NCBI GenBank assembly: GCA_015501605.1
Contig: JADNRZ010000002.1
Location: 2,666,001 to 2,730,000 of the forward strand
DNA length: 64,000 nucleotides
From: Panaeolus papilionaceus
Lineage: Eukaryota > Basidiomycota > Agaricomycetes > Agaricales
Direction of reading: 5' to 3'
Both the position numbers and the translations under genes were made by a program. The number at the start of each line of letters is the position of its first letter. The first letter of the stretch is position 1. The notes beneath the pieces are model-generated. The model worked only from the letters and a program-made list of their open reading frames with translations. It was not told where the DNA came from and ran no database searches. Positions 35,642 to 48,069 of this stretch are shown here, in pieces.

Positions 35642-36115
35642 AGTTGTGTGTTACGAAGATGCAAATTGGGTCGTTTCGTGAGTTTATATGATGTTTCTGG
35701 TGTCAAAAAGTCGTGGTTGGAAGTGGTGTGAAGTAGGGAAATTGAAGACGATAAGGGTGTGGAGTGGTGAGGTGAGGGGTGAGACTTGAAGATAAGAGAG
35801 TTAAATAGCTATAAAATGGAGGAAACAATTAGGATTGACTACATTGATAGGGAGACAGTGACGAATTACTGCTCCTCTTAGTGGCAATTGGGAGTTGATA
35901 TCCAAACTCCAATTCATTTTTCGATTTCTTTCCATTGCGCTCGAGCCATGACAATGCCAAGCCATGGCCAAGTCCGACGGCATAGAACACATCAATCAAT
36001 GACATCATCATCAACTTCTTTTGATCGCCAAATTTAATTTTATCTTTAAATCTCCAAACCATTCATTTCTCTCAATATTATTGATTATTTCGCTCTTAGT
36101 AACTCTCCAGTTCTT
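35642..36115. other. Intergenic region
   Basis: About 470 bp. Short open frames exist (for example 35829-36062 minus) but none carries a recognisable family. The 3' end may include leader or first exon of the DUF6534-like gene that I could not place. Confidence 0.35.
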
Positions 36116-37526
36116 TCCTCATTGGTGCCTACTTCAATCTTATCTTATACACACTCGATGCTGTTGGAGTTCACATCAAAGCCCTCAAAAAACGACCGCC
36201 GTTTGCTGAAATCAATCGTATGTTGTGTGCTTCAGTTGATAATCTAGGCACAATAGGCACCCTAGCTGCCTGCTACATTGTAAGTCTCGCTCCGTATCAC
36301 TTATTCAAGCCAGCATGCCCTTTATTCACTTTATCTCATTCTTGCCCCATGTTTTAGACATGATACAAGTATCGAGGCACCATCTTAGACTTGGTCACTC
36401 TGTTTGTGGTGGGTTTGCAATACCGTCGCCTCCATCCTCATCCAGTCTTTCATGATTCGTCGTTTTTGGTATCTGTAAGTTGCTTCCTTCCATAACACAT
36501 AACATGGTGCTCATGAATATATTAGTTCAAAGAACATCATCGTGACTTCTTTCATATCTCTTATCATGCTTGCATCGCTAAGTCCCACAAGCGTTACATG
36601 TCTCATGGAAGTAAACCAACGATGCTATACATCAAAATCGAGGAATCTCCGTGTCCGTTATCATGACATGGCCAGCGTTGTGTAAGTCAACAAACCTAAA
36701 ATTCCATTAGCAACTCGCTCATCATCCCAAACTCCACGCACCACTGCTGCCACCGATATATTAATTGCTGCTGCATTGATGATAAAGCTCTCTCACTGGT
36801 CCAATCGAGCTCACACCGATTCAACGAGGAGGTTCGCCTTGTGTACTCATTTGTCACCGTCATCCTCTAGCATGCAACATTCTGTTGCAGGATGGTTCGT
36901 ACCATAGCATCCATGTTTATGTCGACAGGGGGTTGTCCAGCAATGAGATGGACGTCCGCTCTTTAGTCATGGTGTTGTGATTAATGTGTCGAAATCGCTT
37001 GTAGTGTCGACGGGTGTAGGCTAGCAGGTCGTGTCTACGTCGCCACGATGCTATCCACTTTGCTTTATCGCGATCGAATTGCGGATATACGGCATTCGAT
37101 TCATGTCATCCCCCAGACTTCAACCCACCCTGATGTTGAGAATGGTGAGCGTCAATTTTATACTGGTGCTCGCAGGAATAATTCTCATTGCTGTTATTAG
37201 ATCTCCAAACTTGAACTCCCGCCCTTGTCCATTTCAAACCACACCTCGATGCAGTGAGTCAACTGGCTTTCGAAACTACTACCGGCTTATTCATTCGAAT
37301 GCCCTAGGTACTTATCGAGTACATGAACCCTTTTACTGACACTGGCCAATCCACGTTTCGAGGTGACTTTGGTATCCAGACCCATGATACCCTCAGATTT
37401 GGGCACCATTCCAATATCAACCTTCCAACTCTCATTGACGACTCCGAAGTTGTTCTGGGACACCCGGAAAGGAATAACGACAAGAAAAATGTAGGACAAG
37501 AATTAACGTCGTCAACGTCGTCGTAG
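36116..37526 (+). CDS. DUF6534-like multi-pass membrane protein (start and exons unresolved; possibly degraded)
   Basis: A basidiomycete-type seven-helix protein is recognisable but not cleanly. Exon pieces give FLIGAYFNLILYTLDAVGVH, then LCASVDNLGTIGTLAACYI, then WVCNTVASILIQSFMIRRFW, SKNIIVTSFISLIMLASL, ATDILIAAALMIKLSHWSNR and MLSTLLYRDRIADIRHS. Order and spacing resemble DUF6534 proteins. I could not find a start codon leading into the first piece. Near the 3' end a good continuation (VSQLAFETTTGLFIRMP, from 37253) meets TAG at 37305-37307 before the still open EYMNPFTDTGQSTFRGDF. Either a small intron is missed or the gene is a pseudogene. Function unknown. Confidence 0.45.
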
Positions 37527-37993
37527 CTTTCGTCGCAATTTGTTTATTTTGCTGGGTCTATTTCTTCCTCTTATTTCGCTGCTGATTTCGTTATAGATGT
37601 GTTTTTATTCTATTTTATTTAGTTTCTGTATCTGTGTCGAACCAATGTATATAGTTATATCAAGGGATTAGGAATAACGATGGTTCATGTTTTCCAACGT
37701 TTTGTGTGACGAGTATTGGTTGTAAGAGCATCTTCGCCGCTCGAAGTCGTTCTAAATATAGAACGAGAGGAGACCGTCAGCCGCCAAACCTACCCTACAT
37801 ATTCAGTACCACCTGTTCCCGAGGCTCTTTTTTCTACATCCTATCTTCACATTTCTATTTTTCTATCCACATCGCGCATACTAAGCCCAGTTCCAGCGAC
37901 ACACACTATCCTGTATCACATACTATCCGCACAGCCTAACTGAGGCCTCTTTTTTACATTCTCATCCTATAAAACAAACCACGCCTAAGCTCA
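37527..37993. other. Intergenic region with short inverted repeat
   Basis: Upstream of the secreted Gly-rich gene. It holds an inverted repeat at 37748-37765 (arms cgttcta and tagaacg around 4 nt) and a tataaaac stretch at 37969, about 25 bp before the start codon. Short open frames across it are not supported. Confidence 0.4.
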
Positions 37994-38777
37994 ATGGCCT
38001 TGCGTTTCTCCATCTCATTTCTTCTCGCCCTTTCTGGTCTTACTCTTATCAATAGTGTCCCAATAGCTATACCCATGCCCATATTATTGGGCGTTCCAGC
38101 TTCAGCCTCAGCGGCTATTTCTGCGCGAGACGCCAGTCCTGCACCTATGGTCCCCATCATTACAAACAACGTTGGCAATGCTCAGAGTGGAAATGCAGGA
38201 ATAGCAGCAGGCGGTTCTGCGACCTGTTCAAAATCTTCGCTGGCGGGAGCAGGTCCCCTTAGATTGGATGGTCTTCACCTCCTCAGCGTTGGTTCTCGTA
38301 CGTCCTCCCTCATATTCACACAATCAAGAATGCACTTGACATATGTATGCACCCATTTCAGATAACGGCGGTGACGCTGGCACAGCAGACTCTGGCGCTG
38401 CTGTTCCAGGATCAGACGCACACGTCGCGGTTAAACATCCAACTGCGATTACAGGGAAGGCCAAGGCGGTGAAAAAGACGCTACCGTCACCCAACGTGTC
38501 CAATGCCGTGAACAACGCCAACAGCGGATTAGGAGGGAATGCTAGCGGCGGCTCGGGATGCGGCGATGGATCGCTCATTGACCTATTTTCTGACAACGGG
38601 GGCAAGGGAGGAAGCGCGAGCAGTGGGGCGAGCGGAGCTGGTCTAGCGGGACTGCCATTGGTGCCTACATATGGTCACGCTATGGTTACATCGAAGCGTC
38701 CGAGGTCAATCGCGTTCCGCAAACATGCAGTGAGCAGGAAGACTCGTCTGTCTAGAATGGCGTACCCATATCGTTGA
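37994..38777 (+). CDS. Small secreted Gly/Ala/Ser-rich protein
   Basis: Not a named family. A clear signal peptide (MALRFSISFLLALSGLTLI) is followed by NNVGNAQSGNAGIAAGGSA, then after an intron ending near 38363 HNGGDAGTADSGAAVPGS. Further Asn/Gly-rich repeats occur: NAVNNANSGLGGNASGGSG and SDNGGKGGSASSGASGAGLA. The C-terminus is basic (RKHAVSRKTRLSRMAYPYR). Composition suggests a cell-surface or wall protein. The first exon ends TCT C at a GTACGT donor. About 230 residues. There is no catalytic motif. Confidence 0.68.
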
Positions 38778-39028
38778 TTGATGAATCTGGAGGCCAGGAG
38801 CCGTGATCGTGTATCGTTGTCGGGGATAACGGACCTTGTATTATTAGTTTGACTGCGAGACAGCAAAGGTTAAAAGAGGGGATATCCGCAAGTATATTAA
38901 TCATTGGACGTCCTGTGGATGCGTACATTTGACATCTGTATCATTGGATTCTATGGAGTCTGCGCAATTCAAGTTAATACATATATAAGAAGATGGGGAC
39001 CAAAGCAGCCGCTTACCCGTGGTATCGT

Positions 39029-39910
39029 TCAAAGCAATCTCAGTTTGCCAGTAACCTCATTCACTAGGCTCACGGGGGCAGGGCCAATCCCGAGGACGGT
39101 TCGTGATCCGGCAGCAACTTCTGTGCGGCCACTAGGATAAGTAACATTGAGTGTGTGTACTTTTCAACAAGAGATGCGAAAACATACGCGTCCTGAATAG
39201 ACCGTGCACAAAGATTCAGACTTTTCGCGATCGCCTCAAGTTCAAGAATTTGGTCTTCTGATGTGGCCTTGAGTGCAATTTTCGCCTGACCTGTGCGTTC
39301 CCAATGATTTACGAGCTGGAAAAGATTGTTTGTGTCACGCAACAAGATAAAAGAAAGTAAACTTACTGATTTATTCTTTTTGACTAGGGCTTTGTAGCAT
39401 GCCAGTGTAGCATGTCCACATCTAAAATAACAAGAGTCGTTCAATAACAAGAAAGCTGTGAAAATGGTTGACTCAACTGAGCAGCAATCTTTCCTGGACT
39501 CATACCCAGATCTGTCCTCACCACCAGAACCTATAACGTGTCAGCATTGATTTACAATTTTGCCATTGTGAAGACCTACAAGTTTACAAGGCTCCAGCAA
39601 TCCAGCTTTCACTGCTGCCAAATCTCCGTCGGCAAGACTGTCCTCATCTTCACTGTCTGAAATTTCCTCTTCCTGCTCGTTAGTTCCATTCACTAACGAT
39701 GTTTCTTCTTCTTTTTTTGTTGGTGAGATAGGAATAGTAGGCTGAGGTGTTGCAAAGTATTGGCCAAGTTTGTAACCTACTCCTCCAATTAACACAGCAT
39801 GTGCAAGAACAAGAAGTGCCACTACAATATTTCAGGTAATTTCAGCAACAAAACATAACGATCGCAGGTAAATTACTTTGAGTGCCAGATTGTGGATGCA
39901 GACAAGGCAT
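39029..39910 (-). CDS. PTH2: Peptidyl-tRNA hydrolase 2 (Pth2), membrane-anchored form
   Basis: Releases peptides from stalled peptidyl-tRNA. In fungi Pth2 is anchored to the outer mitochondrial membrane. The N-terminus has a hydrophobic segment ([20 protein letters not shown]) and an acidic linker ([20 protein letters not shown]). The catalytic domain starts [20 protein letters not shown], then [39 protein letters not shown], and [19 protein letters not shown], ending [14 protein letters not shown] is at 39029-39031. Exons join at GCT CA|A TGT and GAC GC|T GGC. It is divergent from HAS1. A second copy lies at 57.5 kb. Confidence 0.92.
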
Positions 39911-40301
39911 TATGGTTGAGCGCTAAGAAGCTGAACTTGAAGAAGAACAAATTTGATGCCCAAGGGCGAGTTCAAGAAGATGTTATATTGGCTTATGTCA
40001 TCATCACAAGATATCCTTGAAGAGCTCTCGGCAACAGCCGAACATTATTTTTCTGAGCAGAGTGGGTTTATCTGAGTCTTTTGCTTAAAACTCCAAAGCA
40101 CATTAACTTGTGGCTGCCACTCTTTTTATCCGAGCTTTCTGTCAATTGCTGATATTAAACATCAAAAGGTCTTAAAATTGCACTTACGCGGCAATTCGGT
40201 TAACTTAATAGACCCGCAATCCTTCGATCAAGTTCTACCACCGTCTTACTGGCTGCTTTGCCTGGTCAATCTGCTTAACCCCAGGTTTAAAATCTAGAGC
40301 T
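39911..40301. promoter_or_regulatory. Divergent promoter PTH2 / HAS1
   Basis: 391 bp between divergent starts. I see no TATA box or strong repeat; sequence is mixed and slightly AT-rich. Serves both genes by layout. Confidence 0.35.
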
Positions 40302-42485
40302 ATGACACCCACACATTCTGGACCTGTTGCTTCTTCCAGCACATCTGCGGACAAGAAAAAGAAGAGGCCGAGACACAAGAAAGATAAGGATACGAAGCAA
40401 GCAGCGGCTGAGGCCAAACCCCAGGAGAACGGCGAGGATGGAGAGAGTGACCAGGAAAAAGAGGTAGAGGATGCCCCGCAACATACTGAAGACGATGCCA
40501 TGCAGGTCGACGAAACTCCCGCTGTCTCTTCCCCCAAATCAAAACCCAAAAAGTCCAAATCCAAGGACACGCCCTCGTCATCTACTCCCGCAGCTGACTC
40601 CTCCAAATCGACATTGACAGCCACTTCTGCACCTTCAGCGATCACTAAAACACCGAGCAACAAGGACCGTATGCCCTTCGACACTCTCGGTCTCTGCGAA
40701 CCCACCCTACGCGCGCTTGCGGAAATGGGACTGAAAGAAACGACCCCCATTCAGACTAAATCCATCCCCATCGCTCTCTCAGGAAAGGATGTTCTTGGTG
40801 CAGCCCGTACTGGTTCAGGAAAAACACTCGCATTCCTTCTCCCTGCTGTCGAGCTTCTGCACAGACTCAAATTCAAGCCTGCTAATGGCACCGGTGTGAT
40901 CATTATTACTCCCACCCGCGAACTGGCATTGCAGATCTTCGGAGTAGTTAGGGAGGTGATGAAGTATCATTCTCAGACCTTTGGCGTGATCATGGGCGGT
41001 GCGAACAGAAGAGCGGAGGAGGAGAAATTGAGCAAAGGTGTTAATATTTTGGTCGCAACTCCCGGAAGACTTTGGGATCATCTGAGGGTAGGTCACATTT
41101 TGACTTTTGATTCGACATCCTACTAAACCATGAGTTTTATAGGATTCCAAAGGTTTTGTGAGGAGAAATCTGAAAGCTTTGGTTATTGATGAGGCGGACA
41201 GAATATTGGAAATTGGTTTCGAGCAGCAAATGAAGGATATCATTGCGATGTTGCCTAAAGGTCGGCGTTTTTCTTCATTCTCCGGTTAGAGGTTTTATTG
41301 AAGCCAGGTGTAGATGAACGCCAAACCATGCTTTTCTCGGCGACTCAGACCACCAAAGTTACCGACCTTGCTCGCATTTCTCTTCGCCCAGGACCCATTC
41401 ACGTCGATGTCGACAAGGAAGAAGCGACGAGCACTGTTACCACCCTTTCTCAAGGATACGTTGTCTGCCCTTCGGATCGCCGCTTCTTGCTTCTTTTCAC
41501 ATTCCTCAAGAAGAACTTGAAGAAAAAAGTCATCGTTTTCTTTTCCAGTTGCAACAGTGTCAAGTATCATTCAGAATTGCTCAATTACATCGATGTCCCT
41601 GTGCTTGATCTCCATGTACGTCAAACGTCACCTTTCTCACAGGCAAATCGTCTAACGATATAATAGGGCAAACAAAAGCAACAAAAGCGAACCAACACTT
41701 TTTTCGAGTTTATCAATGCTGAGTCTGGCATTTTGCTATGCACAGATGTTGCAGCACGAGGACTCGATATTCCTCGTGTTGATTACATTGTGCAATATGA
41801 CCCCCCTGATGATCCTCGCGACTACATTCATCGTGTCGGGCGTACAGCACGTGCAGGAAAGGTCGGAAAGAGTTTGCTTTTCCTACTGGAAACCGAGTTG
41901 GGCTTTTTGCGCTATTTGAAGGACGCCAAAGTACCATTGAACGAGTTCGTATTCCCAGCAGACAGAATTGAAAATGTTCAAGCACAGGCAAGCTTTTCCT
42001 CCTACGCATCACATTGGCATTCAATTTGACTCCATTCTCAGCTAGAAAACCTTATCGCAAAGAACTACGATCTCTATAGATCAGCTACCAGCGGATATCG
42101 AGCGTACCTGCAGTCATACGCGTCTTATTCGCTCAAGAAGATTTTTGACATGAATGCCCTCGACCTCGCGAAGATTGCCAAATCATTCGGGTTCAAAGTG
42201 CCGCCTCGTGTCAACTTGCAAATAGCACCAGGCAAAGGGCAAAGTGCGCGTGTAGGTCATAAGAGAAGACACGACGAGTCGGATGTAGAGTCGAACGAGA
42301 GCGGGCCAGAGGAAGACGAACAGCCTCAAAACGGGAGACATAGTGGTCAGAAAGGTGATGGATCTGTGCATGGACCTATTCGTGGCAAAGATGGCAAACA
42401 GCGTAGGATTGAAACTCTTGGAAAAAAGGCGGTATCCAAGGAAGTTTACAGGAAAGAGAAACTCAGTGCCAACTGGAGTAGATAG
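40302..42485 (+). CDS. HAS1: DEAD-box RNA helicase Has1
   Basis: Nucleolar ATPase for 40S and 60S ribosome biogenesis. A Lys/Glu/Ser-rich N-terminal extension of about 120 residues precedes the core. Core motifs in order: Q motif [18 protein letters not shown], motif [21 protein letters not shown] box [20 protein letters not shown] in [48 protein letters not shown], and [11 protein letters not shown]. The C-terminal Has1-type part is [20 protein letters not shown] and [21 protein letters not shown] basic tail ends [20 protein letters not shown]. Introns inferred near 41090-41142, 41261-41310, 41616-41667 and 41990-42041. Confidence 0.95.
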
Positions 42486-42796
42486 TTGAAACGACGGCCA
42501 CTCCACTATTTTTGGAGAGACGTGTATATTCTGATTTCGTTGTATATAAACGTTTCAAGACTTGCAATTGACAGCATTTTTTGATTCGCGTTATAAGATT
42601 AAGGAGATGTCGCAAGGCAAAGTCGTGGTGTTTATTGGAGAGAGGGAGCCCCAAAGGCATGTGACGTGAGAGTGACGCCACGTTTTTGGACTTGTTGGTT
42701 GAGTTGAGCCCGCTCCATCAGACCAGACATCATTCACTTTTAACTTGTTCCCCCATCCACATCCTCAGTTAACAGTCTTTCAATCCCCCGCCGAAC
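42486..42796. other. Intergenic region, HAS1 to TMEM33
   Basis: 311 bp between tandem genes; a pyrimidine-rich leader (cttgttcccccatccacatcc, 42743-42763) precedes the next start. No gene. Confidence 0.4.
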
Positions 42797-44058
42797 ATGG
42801 CGACTACTCAAGTATGTTATTTCTTCAATATTCTTCTTTAAATTTCATTTTATTTGTCTTTTTATTCTTCAACGTCCTTTAATTTCATCCGTGTCTAACC
42901 GCTCAACGCCTGTTTCTTCACAAATAGCACTACCTTTGGGCATCTGGCCACTTCCTGCTCCTTATTTCATCCCTCAGATATGTTATTGCTTGGGCAACCT
43001 TCAAGACAGTCTCTGCTTGGTGGTATAAAGGTGCATATTTAGCTCGTCTCTGGCCTCGTGTCATGCCTTGACTGAACCCACCGTGTGCTTTCTACCCTAT
43101 AGCCAGCTTCACTGGCGCGCTTATCAGCTACGCTATCGTTTGCCAGTATGTCTATTTCTGCCTTGTTTTTCAAAGTAAAGCACTTTGCTAATTTCCGCCT
43201 ATTTTCTAGAAAATCGTTAGGAGTGAGTTTGGCCAAGGGAACATCCTGTAATCCCGACATGCCAACTAACACACGCTTTTCCCTCCCGTAGACTCCTCAG
43301 CCCAACCTTGGATATATCAGACGCGCGTTACTCGACGAAGTGAGATTCCGAGCACCCTGTCACTCAATTTTCGTTTCCTGACACGGTGCACCCTAGAATG
43401 TACAATACTTCCTCATGTCTTTCTTCTGGTGGACTTCGAAGCCTATCACCAGTATGTTTTTGTTTCTAACTGACATCACCTCATCTCAACATGCTACGCT
43501 TCCTCTAGTCACTCTTATCCCATACATGATCTTCTCGCTCTTCCACGCCCTGACATTCACTCGCACAACCTTGATGCCCCAGCTTCTTCAGCCACAAGCT
43601 CCTAACGCAGCTGGACAGCCTCAGCCACACCCTCTGGCCAAAAGGTTGCAATCGTGGGTCAAAGGTTTGTGACTTGCGTCATCCCGAACACACGTCATTG
43701 TTGATCATTTTGCCTCTCGCTTAATTCAGCCAACTATGACACTGCAATGAAGGTTGTTGCATACGCCGAGCTCATCATCTTTGTTCGTGTTCTTCTCGGA
43801 GCCATCACCCTGCAGAATTCCCTTCTCGCCCCCATCATCTACATCCACTTCCTCAGGCAGCGATACTATCAATCTGCTTTCACCCGGGAAGCTGTTCATG
43901 ATCTGAGCACCCGCGCCGAAGTCTACATCAACAGGCCTGGAAACCCTCCTGCCGTCCCTCAAGTATGGAAAAACGCCAAGTTTTATGTCCAGAGGTGGGC
44001 AGGTGTTGTTCTCCAACCCAATGCCGGAGTTCCTGAGGGTGAAGCACCCCGAAGGTAA
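42797..44058 (+). CDS. TMEM33/Pom33-family ER and nuclear-pore membrane protein
   Basis: Reticulon-associated ER and nuclear envelope protein, related to yeast Pom33 and S. pombe Tts1. Short exons give MATTQHYLWASGHFLLLISS, then FKTVSAWWYKASFTGALISY, GTPQPNLGYIRRALLDENVQ, and YFLMSFFWWTSKPITI. TLIPYMIFSLFHALTFTRTT is the conserved central helix and loop. The second half: AVAYAELIIFVRVLLG-like and LLAPIIYIHFLRQRYYQSAF. C-terminus ends PNAGVPEGEAPRR. At least six introns, with exons as short as about 14 nt at the start. Tandem with HAS1. Confidence 0.88.
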
Positions 44059-44988
44059 TGAAGAGATCTGCAACTCTTAAACGGGGATGAAAGATGAAGA
44101 TGACGGGTGTTTCTTCTCGCGGATTTCACTTGTTAGCGGAATGTATCCCCCCACTTGGAGCTTTGCTGTAAATTGCTGTCATGTTGCTGCTTTGCTTTTG
44201 AACATACAATATTCATTTTATATCTTCCTTTACATAGAACAGACCCCATATGTACAACCTTCTCTCTTGCTGATCCTTTAGTGGAGGGGTGAGAGGAAAT
44301 AGTCATCAGTCTTTTCTTTATTGCGTCTTTTCTTATTCTTTTCTTTCTTTTCTTTGGTACGCGATGGATTGTTGTTTTTAGGGTCTAGAAAGGAGGGGAT
44401 ATAGAGGTTTTTTTTGGACTGAACTCGTCAGACGTACCAATACCTTAATTTGAATCCTCTTACTGCCTCCCTCAGACTGTTGTTGTAGTGTTCACCCATT
44501 TACATGACGAACAATCCTAGTACTAGTTTTCTTTGATTGAATATTATTTAATGCTGTAGCGACCTTGACCATGATTAGCGCCGAATCAGAGTTGCAAAAG
44601 CGCTGATTGATTTTACCCATCCTCAATCCCATGCTGTTCCTTTGTCAGTATGCATCCGACATTACACCTTGATACTGGCTTGCAAGATTTGAGAGAGGTT
44701 TGGTTTTCGTATGACGGCGGATCCTTGAAAATGACGCACCTAAAGATCGTGATGACGTCGGTATGGGATTGCAAAATGGAATGGACATGGATGGGGCGCT
44801 ATATAGTGTATGGAGCTGGACCCACCTCACATCATCACCATCGTTGTACGGCATTATCCATTTAAAGTGAATGACTTGAACTATAAAGCTGGCCCCACTA
44901 AATGTGTTGGATTCCTTACATCGACTCACAACCCATCTTTACCAACAACCCATTTGCAAGCGTTCACCAACAAGATAACAACAATATC
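44059..44988. other. Intergenic region, 930 bp
   Basis: No gene is supported. Features seen: a pyrimidine-rich stretch near 44320-44360 (cttttctttcttttctttgg), TATA-like ctatatag at 44803, and ctataaag at 44881, the last about 108 bp upstream of the next start and a plausible core promoter. Confidence 0.45.
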
Positions 44989-45377
44989 ATGGCATCTTTG
45001 ACACATGCTATCAGCGACCTTATCCAAGCCGTCCTTGGAGTGTTTACAGGACTGTTCCAAGCAGTGTTCTCTATCTTCCACGCTGCATTTGCTACTACCA
45101 CACACTTTATCAAAGGCACATTCAGTGCCACAGAGCACGTAATTACAGCAGGTGTCCAACTCTGTGAAGGTGCTTTTGGGTTTATTGCAGGTGAGCAGGA
45201 AATTGTGTTTCTATTGGTCTTGAACGGTGGCTAAGCATTTTTATAGCCAATTTTGTCGCTCTTGCTGTTCTTGGAGGATTATTTTATGCCTACAAACTTT
45301 ACTCATCACCCCGAAGAAATCAGTCTGGTGTTTGGGAATGGCCTAGCAATGAGAAACAAGAAGGGATAAAGAATTGA
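44989..45377 (+). CDS. Small hydrophobic/amphipathic protein, unknown
   Basis: About 110 residues in two exons. MASLTHAISDLIQAVLGVFT begins a run of amphipathic helices, GLFQAVFSIFHAAFATTTHF and IKGTFSATEHVITAGVQLCE, then across an intron (about 45191-45245) a membrane helix FVALAVLGGLFYAYKLYSSP. The tail is polar. No motif is recognised. An ATG with a good continuous frame, the plausible intron and a TATA-like ctataaag at 44881 support it as a gene. It may be a curvature- or lipid-associated protein, but this is a guess. Confidence 0.62.
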
Positions 45378-45460
45378 TAATATAATAGTTTATGTAATAT
45401 TATAAAGAAAGTAGTTTTTCTAATTGACAAGTTTGGTTTCCTTGGTTGACTGGTTTGTGA

Positions 45461-48069
45461 ATGTCCCGTATACCCGTACCAACCAATTCGTACAATAGAC
45501 CTCAATCTCCTAGTCCTCTTGCCTTTCCAACAACAGCAGAACGTGACCGTACCCTATCACCTCAACCTTACGTATCAAGTCGTCCCGTACAAGCCAGGAG
45601 CAACACAGGTTTAACCTCTTCTAGTCAGAACCTGAACTCGACCACATCCATGTCTTCTCTATCTGGTTTCCAAAGTTCCGTTTCGTTGTCCGAGACACGA
45701 AAGAAGCAGGGCAAACGTGATGAGGTCTGTTCATGTTCTATCTCATTATTTTTATTCCTGTTGCTGTGCCAAATGGCTTTACAGAACGTCGACATCTCCC
45801 CATTCCCTGGTTTTCGCGCTTTGGCATGCGTTTTAGAGTTAACATCGTCGAATTATAGGCCATTAGAAAGAAAATCGAATCCGAGCTCTCCCGGAAACGT
45901 ACAATTTCAACGACACATCACTCAGGCTCACGGTCACAACGTAGGGGCACTAAGAATACACCCGCCAAGGGTACCGTCGCCGCCCTCAAACCCAGTCCTG
46001 CTTTGACTGTTCCCGAAAATATCACCGTCGCGGAAGCCAGTCAACTTTGTGCGGCAAAGAGAACGGATTGTGTGCTTGTTGTCGACGATGAGGAGGGTCT
46101 GAGCGGTATCTTCACCGCGAAGGATTTGGCTTATCGGGTGTGTTCTCTCGCGTTCCGCGTTACTTGTATCCTCAAAACTCACTATATTTTTCTCCCCTTC
46201 ACTATCGGAATGTTGTTATGAAATAGGTTACTGCTGAAGGTCTCGACCCTCACAACACGCCGGTCAGCCAGATCATGACCCGTAATCCTATGGTCACCCG
46301 CGATACCACCAGTGCAACTGAGGCTCTTCAGCTTATGGTGTCGAAACATTTCAGACATCTGGTGCGAGGCTCACTTTCACGTGTTTTTATATTGGTTTTT
46401 GCTCACTTGATCCACCCCATCACAGCCCGTTTGCAACGAGGATGGAAATGTCGTCGGTTTGCTCGACATCACCAAGGTCTTCCATGAAGCGCTCGGAAAG
46501 GTTGAACGCAGCTCCGCTGCTTCGGAGCAGCTTTTCTCTGCTATGGCTGGTGTGCAATCTGAGCTTGGAGGTGTTAGCTCTAATCCCCAAGCAGCTGCCA
46601 TGTTGGCTTGGGCTGAGAAGTTGCGCGAGAAGACTGCCCTCCCTGATCTCACAACAGTCATGGACTCCCGCACCCAGCCCGCTACTGTTGGTCCCAAGAC
46701 AACCGTGCGCGAAGTTGCTAAACTCATGAAAGAACGCAGAACGACTGCCGTTTGTGTTATGGAGGTCGCGTCAGGTCCTGGCATAGCTGGACCCCCGCGC
46801 ATTGCTGGTATTTTTACGAGCAAAGATGTCGTTCTGCGTGTCATTGCCGCTGGACTAGATGCTGGTAGGTGCAGTGTGGTCAGAGTTATGACTCCTCACC
46901 CCGATACCGCACCTCCAACCATGACAGTGCACGATGCCCTCAAAAAGATGCACAGTGCGTATCGCCCTTTCAAGTCGTAACGTTTGTCTTGGTGTTGACA
47001 AGTGTTTGCTGTTAGACGGACGCTATCTTAACTTGCCCGTCATTGAGCCAGATGGTCGCCTCGTTGCCATTGTGGACGTCCTTAAACTGACCTATGCCAC
47101 TTTGGAGCAGGTAATTAAAATTATCTCCTCCTGTTCACCTTTGTTTTTTTAACCATCTTATTACAGATGAACGCCATGTCTGGCGATAGCGGACATAATG
47201 ATAACGAAGGAGGCCCGATGTGGGGTCGATTCTTTGACTCTATTGGACATGACGACAACGAATCCGTCCTTTCAGGATCCCATCAGGCAACTGACCTTCG
47301 CTCCTTCCACTCCGTCAATGACTTGCACTTGCAGCAGTCACCTCAATCCGAGGTTCACCCTAATGACTCGGCCTCTGTCATGGATGATGATCACCACTCC
47401 GCCCTTTCGGGATATGCTAGACAGAAAGGACTTTCAGTCCCTGCTAGTGCAGCCGTTGTCCCCGCTGACGATGGCACATACGTGTTCAAGTTCCGCACAC
47501 CAAGTGGCCGTACTCACCGCTTCCAGTCTCGCCACGACGACGTTGAACATCTCCGCGAAATCGTTGCAGGCAAACTCGCCACTGATCCTTTCTTTACCGA
47601 ATTTGCCCCAGCCACTGAAGATGTTCCTCGTCCTGACCCAATTGACTTTGTCCTATCATATACCGACGCGGATGGTGACACCGTTCTCATCACGTCGGAC
47701 CACGATGTGACTGAAGCCGTCAAAATTGCTCGTTCAAAGGGCGAGGACCGCGTCGTTCTCTTCGTCCAGGGAGGCAAGGGTTGGGCTGAGGCAGGTGCGG
47801 GCAAGAGCGCAGCTAAAGCTGAAGAAGCCAAGGTTGCTGCTGAGCAGGAGACCAAAGAAATGGAGAAAGCAGAGAGCGTTGTCACCCCTGTTGCTGCCCC
47901 AGTACCCCAGATGGAAACCCCTGCTCCTGTCCAACCTCGGGCACCTGCTCATGGTGAAGAGGTGTTTGGAATTCCCAAGGATATGCTTCTGCCAGCCAGC
48001 ATTGGTGCCCTGGCTGTTGTCATTATTGGCGTGTTCACCATCTCTAGGATGACACAGAGTCACTATTAA
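45461..48069 (+). CDS. CBS- and PB1-domain protein with C-terminal membrane anchor (Mug70-like)
   Basis: Multidomain protein resembling S. pombe Mug70. A Ser/Pro-rich N-terminus precedes four CBS motifs in two pairs. CBS1 contains ITVAEASQLCAAKRTDCVLV, GLSGIFTAKDLAYRV. CBS2 has ATEALQLMVSKHFRHLPVCN and GLLDITKVFHEA. CBS3 is TTVREVAKLMKERRTTAVCV and GIFTSKDVVLRVIAAGLDA. CBS4 has VHDALKKMHNGRYLNLPVIE. A PB1 domain follows: TYVFKFRTPSGRTHRFQSRH and YTDADGDTVLITSDHDVTEA. The last helix LPASIGALAVVIIGVFTISR is a tail anchor. CBS pairs usually bind adenine nucleotides; the ligand here is unknown. Several introns. Confidence 0.9.
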
